A DNA stretch of 64,000 nt from Cerrena zonata (Eukaryota; Basidiomycota; Agaricomycetes; Polyporales; Cerrenaceae), in contig JASBNA010000022.1 in the NCBI GenBank assembly GCA_038087015.1, positions 124,001 through 188,000 on the forward strand. The letters run 5' to 3'. Both the position numbers and the translations under genes were made by a program. This document shows, piece by piece, positions 56,471 through 64,000 of this stretch. The notes under the pieces are model-generated. The model did no database searches. It saw only the letters and a list, made by a program, of their open reading frames with translations, and was not told the origin of the DNA. Position 1 is the stretch's first letter; each line of letters begins with the position of its first letter.

Positions 56471-57283
56471 GGCAGAATCATACCACTCTCGAGGGAGTGG
56501 GACGAGGGGTGGACCAGGATTGGTGATAGAGTTGTGGCTTGGAGAGAGATTGGAAAGAGGGATTCCTCCTAGCTTCTGCCGGGTGGGCGTGGATAGAACG
56601 AGGCTACTGATAGAAAGGACTGTTGATGGAAACAAGGGAGGGGGGGTGCAATGATTAGGGCCCGTGAGGTGGTTGCCCGAGAGGACCTCAATCGGATAGA
56701 GATGAGGATTTACAAGGGAGCGCGAACCTGTTCAGACAATGATGGGAGATCTGTGTGACTAGGAATGGAGGCGAAAAAGAGCAGAGATTACGGAGATGGC
56801 GACGGACCAATGAGGTCGGACTCGGAATGAAGACGCTGCCCGAGACAATAGAGGCGCTCCAAATCGAGAGAGAAATAGAAGGAGAGAGCCGGCCGTGGGG
56901 GTTGTCAGCAGGTTGTATGCTTGCTCGACGACAGAGGAATGGTGAGGACTGCAGTGGATACACCGATAGCTGTCGAAGGCGGGGGCGGGGGAGAGGAAGA
57001 CCGCGGTGATGGCTATGGAGCCGGAAATGGCAAGGGGGCAGAGACGCCGGGAGTAAGCGAGTGGTCGAAAAGTGATTGGCTGAAAAGTCGTTCGACTTTG
57101 GGTCGCATTCTCGTTTCGTCTCACTCCAGCCTGGTCTACATATACTCTCTTCCCCGGACGGCTCACCTCAAGGGTCTCAACACCCCGCACGTACTCCTTC
57201 CTCCCTCTCACCCTCCGCCATACTGACCTCCATTCCTCTGTAGCCATACCCCAAGCCTCCGTTAATTACCTCTAGACCCAGCC
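56471..57283 (+). promoter_or_regulatory. HMG-CoA reductase upstream region with candidate SRE and inverted CCAAT
   Basis: ATCATACCAC at 56477-56486 differs by two bases from the sterol regulatory element ATCACCCCAC. An inverted CCAAT (ATTGG) is at 57075-57079 and a TATA-like CATATAC at about 57139, 145 bp before the ATG. Pyrimidine-rich sequence (ccttcctccctctcaccctcc) precedes the start. These are matches by eye only; a two-mismatch site is expected by chance at some frequency. Confidence 0.35.
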
Positions 57284-60200
57284 ATGCGTGCTCTCCTCAG
57301 ACCGCTGGCAACACACTCCGTGTTCTCGCCCATTGAAGCTATTGTATCCGTATTCGTCCTCGCAACTCTAGCCTACTTTCACATCCTCACCGGCATCAAA
57401 CACTCGTCCTTCTTCGCTCCCACTTTCCCGTCTGCTCTTCGTCCGGCCTATGCTAGGTTGTCCAAAGGTCACTGGAGTAATGCTATCAAGGCAGAGGGTG
57501 CGATAGAGCTTCAGCAGATTGTCTTTGCTTTGGACGACAAAGCGCGTAGGGTGAGTTCATCACTTTGCTCCAGGGTCCATGGCACTAGAAGCTGCTATGG
57601 TGGTTTACCTTCTGTCCCTGGCTCGTACCACTTCTGCCATCCAACTCTATGTCGCGGCGGCTCTGACTGTGGCGTGACGCTCGCGCATTGCATTCCTATC
57701 AGTCCGTGGCGTGTTGCAGTTCCTCTCATCGTGTTGCATGTTGCATGATGTGATGCGTCTGCGCACAACACCGCAAACGTTAATGACTTGCGGCACCAGA
57801 GAAGCTTAACGGAGTTTCACCCTCCTCATCTCCGCTTCATCATGTGGACACTGTGACGTCCTCTCTAGCGTCTCCAATAGAGTTGCCGTGAACCTTTCCA
57901 TTCGACTCTGCACATCAGTCATGAGACCTCCATATTGACATGTTATTTCATCTATTAGGTCAATCCCGCACTCGCTCTCAACTCTTCGTCGTTATCCACC
58001 ATCGCCAACCAACTTATTGAAGATGTCCTCTCCCTCTCTGGCAAATCTTATGGCGAGATCTGCCATTCGCCATCGAATGTCTCTACTTGCTTCACTCACC
58101 TCGATGACAACACCCTAACGCTTTCGTTTGCTCCTTCTGCCCGTGATGACTGGACTTCTGCTTTGAAACAAGCAGGCAAATTCCAAGTCGGTGACTACCA
58201 ATTTGAAGTCCAAAGTATCAAACGGGAAGAGCCTATTAGCGAGATGAAGAGTGGTAAATGGGTTGCTTATGCTCTCCGTGCTCTTGTTTTGCGATTCTGG
58301 GAGCTCACAAAGGCAAGCAAATTTGAATTCTTTGAATTCTTCCGATCCTAACAACCCTACAGAAGGCAGACTCGCTCGATATCCTTCTCGTTCTTATCGG
58401 CTACATCCTCATGCACTCGACATTCCTCCGTCTTTTCTTCTCTTCCCGTGCTCTCGGGTCCAACTTCTGGCTCTCGACCGGTATCTTCCTCTCGTCATGC
58501 TTCGCCTTCCTATTCACTCTCCCCTTATGTCGTTTCTTCGGTATCCCCCTCGATCCCGTCGCTCTCACAGAAGCTCTCCCCTTCCTCGTCTGCACAGTCG
58601 GGTTCGAGAAGCCCCTCCGTCTAGCTCGTGAGGTCATGAAGCACGAATACGTTTTCACTCCCCTACCCCCTTCATCACCCAGACCTGCTGTCTCAGGACA
58701 ACCCCAGCCCGTAAGCATGAAGCCCGCTGGTGAAGTCGTTCTCGAGGCTCTTGACCGTGCAGGCAACTCGATCGTTCGTGATTACGCTCTCGAGATCGCT
58801 GTTCTGCTCGTCGGTGCATATAGCCGAGTGGGTGGATTGAAGGAGTTTTGCGCACTTGCCTCGTTGGCTATGACTCTTGATTGTGTCATGCTCGGGACGT
58901 TCTACACTGCTGTTCTTACTGTCATGGTTGAAGTCCGTCGAATCAAAACAGTCAGGACACTCAAGAAGGAGCAAGAGTTGAACTCTGCGATGACGAGTGG
59001 TGCTCAGACTCCAAGACTCAAACCTGCTTTGTCTCGCACGCAAACTCCCAAACCTGGTGAACTGACTCGAGTGAAGAGTGTCGGCGAGAAGCTGTCCGAT
59101 GCTCTTCTTGGTGTCAAAGGTTCCCTCTTGACTAACCAACCCAAGCCTACGACCAAGCGCGATACTGACAGCAGACGTCAACAAGACCTCGAAGAGAACC
59201 CGATGGCGAGACTCAAACTCCTCGTCCTCGCTTCGTTCCTCACTCTCCACATCCTCAACTTCTCAACGACTCTCACTCCCACTGCTGCTGTCGCTCGTCA
59301 TGGCAAGCACTCACCCGTTGTCCTCCCTCAGCGTGTCGATCTCACTTCTCCCGCTATCTCGTCGGTGTTGGACGTTCTCTCTGTCAAAGAATTCGAGGCA
59401 TCCGAGTTGATTGATAAGGATGTTGTCGTCCGTGTCGTTCCTCCTATGCACATCCATGTCCTCCCCCTTGCCGTCGCCCACCCGAACCTCTCGTTCATCT
59501 CTCATGCCTCTTCCCCACACAACGCCGGATCCTTCGAAAGTTTCATGTCCTCTTGGTCTTCCCTCGTCGGCGACCCGGTCATCTCAAAATGGATCGTCGT
59601 CCTCCTCTTCGTCAGTGTCGTACTCAACGGGTATCTCTTGAAAGGTATCGCAGCAGGCAGTGGGCTCGGTATCGCTGCCTTCGTTAGTAGGACCGGGAAT
59701 AAGAGTGTTAAATTCTCTGGTGGGAGGGAAGCTGGTGCGGAAGCGGAGGTTACGGATGATGATGTGCTCGAGTTGAAACCCAAGAAACGGGCTAGTGTGT
59801 TCATCGAGTCTTCTGCACCTGCACCTAAAGCTGTTCTCGCTCCTGTCATCGAAGAACCCGTCAGCGTCGCCCGATTCGAAAACGTCGTTATCGAGAAACA
59901 GAAACTCGCACCTCTCACTCTCGATCTCGCCACCGTCGATGAGAAACTCTCACACGTCCAACCCCTCGCCACACCCTCATTCACACCCTCAGCATCATAC
60001 ACTCCCTCAGGGTCATTCACACCCAAAGAAACTTCATTCTCCGGAGAAGTCCGTTCGATCGAGGAATGCATTGATATCTTTGAGAACGGACCGAGACCGG
60101 TGTCTGCGTCGTTGGCGATGTTGAATGATGAGGAGGTGGTGTTGTTGGCTCAGAAGGGGAAGATTGCGGCTTATGCGCTTGAGAAGATGTTGGGTGATTT

Positions 60201-61665
60201 GGATAGGGCTGTTGCGATTCGGAGGAAGTTGATTTGTACGTGCCTTCCCCCTCTTTTTCTCTTTCCTTCTTTTTTACTTATTCTGGTTTTTTGGGTGTGT
60301 AGCCCGTGCGACGAAAACAAAGACACTCGAATTCTCGGACGTCCCTATGTACCACTACGACTACTCCCGCGTCATGGGTGCCTGCTGCGAAAACGTCATC
60401 GGATACATGCCCCTCCCCCTCGGCATCGCAGGTCCCCTCAAAATCGACGGCGAATCCTACCACATCCCAATGGCCACCGCCGAAGGCACACTCGTCGCCT
60501 CAACCTCCCGAGGCTGCAAAGCCCTCAACGCCGGCGGAGGCGTCACCACCGTCCTCACTTACGACGGCATGACCCGAGGTCCCGCTATCGATTTCCCGAA
60601 TATCAAACAGGCTGCTGCGGCGAAGTTGTGGATCGAGAGTCCGGAGGGGTATGCGATTATCAAGGAGTCGTTTGAGAGTACGTCGAGGTTTGCGAAGTTG
60701 CAGAATATCAAGTGTGGGATGGCGGGACGGACGTTGTTTGTGAGGTTTGCGACTAGGACGGGGGATGCGATGGGGATGAATATGATTTCGAAAGCTACTG
60801 AGAAGGCTTTGGAGACTCTTGGGAAAGAGTTCCCGGGGGCGATCGTACTCGCATTATCAGGAAACTACTGCACGGACAAGAAACCTGCTGCGATCAACTG
60901 GATCGAAGGGCGGGGGAAGAGTATCGTTGCTGAGGCGGTGATTCCGGGGAAGATTGTCAAGTCGGTGTTGAAGACGACGGTGGAGGCGTTGTGTAATTTG
61001 AATACGAAGAAGAATCTGGTGGGGAGTGCGATGGCGGGCTCGATTGGGGGTTTTAATGCGCATGCTGCGAATATCCTGACGGCGATCTTTTTGGCTACTG
61101 GCCAGGATCCTGCGCAGAATGTGGAGAGTTCGATGTGTATGACTTTGATGGAACCGTGAGTCTTCTGTCTACATATCCTCCTTTTTCTCCGTTCTAATCC
61201 CTAATTTCATTTGATAGACTAAACAACGGCGAAGACCTCCTAGTAACACTCTCCATGCCCTGTATCGAAGTAGGCACCGTCGGCGGCGGAACCGTCCTCG
61301 CCCCCCAAGGCGCCATCCTCGAAATGCTCGGCATCAAAGGCGCACACCAAACCAACCCCGGTCAAAACGCCCAACAACTCGCCCGCATCGTCGCCTCCGC
61401 ATGCATGGCAGGAGAACTCTCGCTCATCAGCGCTCTTGCCGCAGGTCATCTTGTTAGAGCACATCTTGCGCATAATAGGTCTCAGGTGAATACACCGGTA
61501 CCGTCGAGACCGTTGACGCCTGCACCTGGGACACCGAAACTTGTGAGTTTGGATGCGGGGGATGAGGGGGCGAGAGTGGGGAGAGGGTTGATTAGGCCGG
61601 GGGCGCCGTCGGAGAGTGTGTCGACTGATGTTGTTCCTACGACGACGGAGACGAAGTCTGAGTAG
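57284..61665 (+). CDS. HMG1: 3-hydroxy-3-methylglutaryl-CoA reductase
   Basis: Rate-limiting enzyme of the mevalonate pathway: reduces HMG-CoA to mevalonate with NADPH, in the ER membrane. Exons 57284-57550, 57959-58312, 58363-60235, 60303-61155 and 61218-61665 give 1264 residues in frame. The N-terminal region includes the sterol-sensing-like membrane domain ([20 protein letters not shown]). Catalytic motifs are [17 protein letters not shown], the Glu in [22 protein letters not shown]-binding DAMGMNMI, the Lys in [16 protein letters not shown], the Asp in [18 protein letters not shown], and the terminal His in [13 protein letters not shown] Pro-rich tail of about 60 residues follows. Intron 1 is unusually long (408 nt) and intron 2 uses a GC donor. 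Confidence 0.96.
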
Positions 61666-62199
61666 GCTGGTCTTTTCGCTTTTCTTCTTCATCACTACAT
61701 ATGAGCTTGGGATTTGCTATTCATTATTTTTTCTTGCTTTCGATTACATTTGATTAGGATATGAAGTCTAATGCCATACATTTCTAAGAATATCTTTTAT
61801 AAGTTATTCGACCAATAGATGACACTTATTCACGACTAGTAATCTCAATATGAAGCTGAGTAATAAAGGAACATCTGTTCAATAGCGTTCTTTCCGTAAA
61901 AAGAAAAGAAAAACACACGCATACTTTATACGATTCTGAAGATATGTGAAAGGTTACCTTACCTGTTCTGCGTATGTATCGTCAGGCATGACTTACATTG
62001 GATGTCCTCCACAAACTTCATTACCACTCGTGTAACATACCATAACACAGACGGGAAAATGGGACACATAGAGAATGCATTACAATAAAAAAGTGAAAAG
62101 CAACGATAGCAAGCATAGAGATCAAACAGTTAAATGCAGCAATGGGCAATCCTGAGGCGTACAAAAATAAGGGGATAACATGGAAAATACGAGATGAGA
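61666..62199. other. Convergent intergenic region
   Basis: 3' regions of HMG-CoA reductase and PDS5. AT-rich, no gene seen. Confidence 0.5.
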
Positions 62200-64000
62200 T
62201 CAATCATCGGATGCAGGTGCTTTACTCTTGCCCTTTCGTTTCGTTTGCTGTTTGATACGAGCCTGCGAAAGCATTAATGAGTCAGCTAGAAAAGGCCTCG
62301 AAGGAAATAAATGAACTGACCTTGGCTCGCGTCCTCGCCCCTCGTCGTAGCCGGTCTGACGGTTCGGGTTCTTCCTCTTCAGCCTCGTCTTCTGAAGTCT
62401 TAGGAGGTTCGTGAACAGATGAACGACCAGCATCGCTCTCAGCATCGTTGTCGTCATCATCTGATTCAGTCGGTGAGGATTGTTCATCCTCGGAATCGTC
62501 CTTTCGCCGTTTGCCTCTGGTTCGTGGGCGTCTGAGACGGAACATAAGTGGACGGTCTGTTTTAAGGCTGAGTTGGTCACTTACTTCGCACCACCGTTCG
62601 TCTTTGGAGCAGCCTTGCGTTTCGCAGGTTTCTTCTCCTTAGGTTTGTCCTAAACGCAAGTCAGTTAGAATTCGTCCCGTCGTGGAATTAAGAAGCAAAC
62701 TCACAGCCTGTTTCCCCTTCTCTGCAAGCCAGGACAACGTCTCTTCAGGCAGATACACTGTCTTCACAATCTGGACGAAGGTTAGCATAATCTGACAATC
62801 AGTCACAAAGGTCAAACACATAGTACATACCTCATTACAAGCATCCAGAGGTAAAGCTCGCAAGATATCTTGAGGCAGCTTGACTTTCCCAGGGAAACTC
62901 TCGATGCTCCAATTATGATGCTTCGCTCGAGCCCGAATCAAATGCGACGCTAGTTCGCTTGCAGCATACAGATTCTAACACGTCCTTGTAAATCACGTTC
63001 TTGTATATCAAATAGAAGAAATGTAACACACCTCACTATGTGTATGTGACTCTGCATCCCTTACTGTCTTCAGTCTGTTAGCTAGATGGAACAGGAGCGA
63101 GACATTGTCTGCTGTTGCAACAAGTTCAAGATAGAAATCGATATATCTAGATGGGCACGAATGATAAATAAACCGTATTCTCTCATTCGAAATGGATTTT
63201 ATCCTTACTTTGCCATGTCCGGTAGCCCTTCCGGAGTGATAGAAAAATCAGGATGATGTGCAAGGAGATGGAGAAGACGAGTAAAGTTCATCTCGAAATG
63301 CGCCAATCGTTGGTCTAGCGAGTAAGGTTGTCAATGAAAAATTATTCCACCAGGTTGAGTGAGTATTGTTACGTACTCTTAGCCATCGATCGAAGAGCAA
63401 CCAATATGAATGCTCTCGCCTAGTGAGAGGAACGAGGGAAGGTTAGCTCAATTATGAAACACAAATAGAACAACTCACATTGGTTCTCACATCTACCTCA
63501 GGATCATGGATGGACAGGAAGGGGATCACATAATACTGTGGCGGTAGACTTGGTGGTGATAGGACAGATAGAAGCTTAATGAGGAAGTTAAACCGGACTT
63601 GATAGCATGGGTCTTGCATCATGATGGCTATGGGGACGAAGTGAGGGGAGATAGCCTGGGCGAACGATTTCACGCAGGCGAGTCGCAAGAGGGAGGTAGT
63701 GGCTTGCAGTCGTAATCGTGCTTTCACTTTCGGGCTACCAGGGGAAGTCAGCATGGTTGGAACGAAGAACAGACAGTGCTTCATGGCAAACTTACTCATC
63801 ATTCGCATTATCCGTAAACGACCCTAAGTTTGTAACCAGCGTGATGAACATCTTCAGAACTGGTTTAGCGATATCCAGGGCATTTTCATCGCTAGCATGT
63901 GCATAACAGCGATTTCTGCACGTCTTGAGAGCAAAGATCTTTGCTCTCATCTGTGGTGATAAATCGTCATTATCGACCCACTCTTCGTCAGTATCCATTG
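62200..64000 (-). CDS. PDS5: Cohesin-associated protein Pds5 (C-terminal part, 5' end beyond window)
   Basis: HEAT-repeat regulator of cohesin loading, release and sister chromatid cohesion in the nucleus. At the window edge it reads MDTDEEWVDNDDLSPQMRAK, continuing IFALKTCRNRCYAHASDENA. Later exons have KVKARLRLQATTSLLRLACV, then FVPIAIMMQDPCYQVRFNFL and LPPQYYVIPFLSIHDPEVDV, all typical of Pds5. A further segment, KLPQDILRALPLDACNE, is followed by a charged tail (RRPRTRGKRRKDDSEDEQSS, then RLRRGARTRAK) ending KGKSKAPASDD at 62200. Short introns separate about ten exons. The acidic/basic tail after the HEAT repeats resembles that of other fungal Pds5 proteins. The N-terminus is outside the window. 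Confidence 0.88.

Noticed and set aside
56759..57247. 162-codon minus-strand ORF upstream of HMG-CoA reductase
   Set aside because: Low-complexity pyrimidine-rich promoter DNA gives long frames on both strands; no family features.

Overview
The window comes from a filamentous basidiomycete, almost certainly an Agaricomycete. The genes are dense, have many introns (mostly 48-65 nt, GT-AG), and lie on both strands. Several families are typical of mushroom-forming fungi: a FunK1 kinase, a TKL-like kinase relative, CSLVCRAW-type F-box proteins, a DUF6533-like seven-helix membrane protein pair, a CE15 glucuronoyl esterase and a CBM19-like secreted protein.

Layout: 1-2443 (+) is the 3' part of an SREBP/Sre1-type membrane-bound bHLH factor. 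3009-6739 (-) holds two tandem seven-helix membrane proteins. 8007-31530 is an accessory region. In it, a Ty3/Gypsy retrotransposon (8085-18996, intact gag and pol on the minus strand) interrupts one copy of a DHA2-like MFS transporter gene, and a 2.3 kb inverted-repeat DNA element (8419-10744) is nested in its left LTR. A second broken copy of the transporter lies at about 29000-30993. Between the two copies are a FunK1 kinase, a truncated F-box gene, a glucuronoyl esterase and a conserved multi-helix membrane protein. Another damaged F-box gene follows at 31691-33013.

33363-48572 is a conserved housekeeping block: TRM8 tRNA methyltransferase, HIR1 histone chaperone subunit, a C2H2/RING protein, a double zf-PARP nuclear protein, ribosomal protein eS26, a CBM19-like secreted protein and VPS11. 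48985-49928 (-) is a small secreted protein built from three consecutive 93-nt exons, each encoding one Lys-Arg-headed repeat. 51032-53386 (+) reads as one F-box plus pseudokinase gene. 53387-57283 has no convincing gene but contains a diverged tandem duplication of about 0.8-1 kb. 57284-61665 (+) is HMG-CoA reductase, and 62200-64000 (-) is the C-terminal part of the cohesin regulator PDS5.

Functional links: an SREBP-type regulator and HMG-CoA reductase, the classical SREBP target, are about 55 kb apart. The most novel-looking item is the exon-repeat secreted precursor at 48985-49928, which resembles Kex2-processed peptide precursors.

Caution on sequence quality: six otherwise conserved genes carry single-base gains or losses in homopolymer runs, each of which can be corrected by one base. 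This looks more like sequencing indels than gene death. The MFS copies and the two F-box genes carry other kinds of lesion (a large deletion, nonsense codons, truncation) and look genuinely broken.
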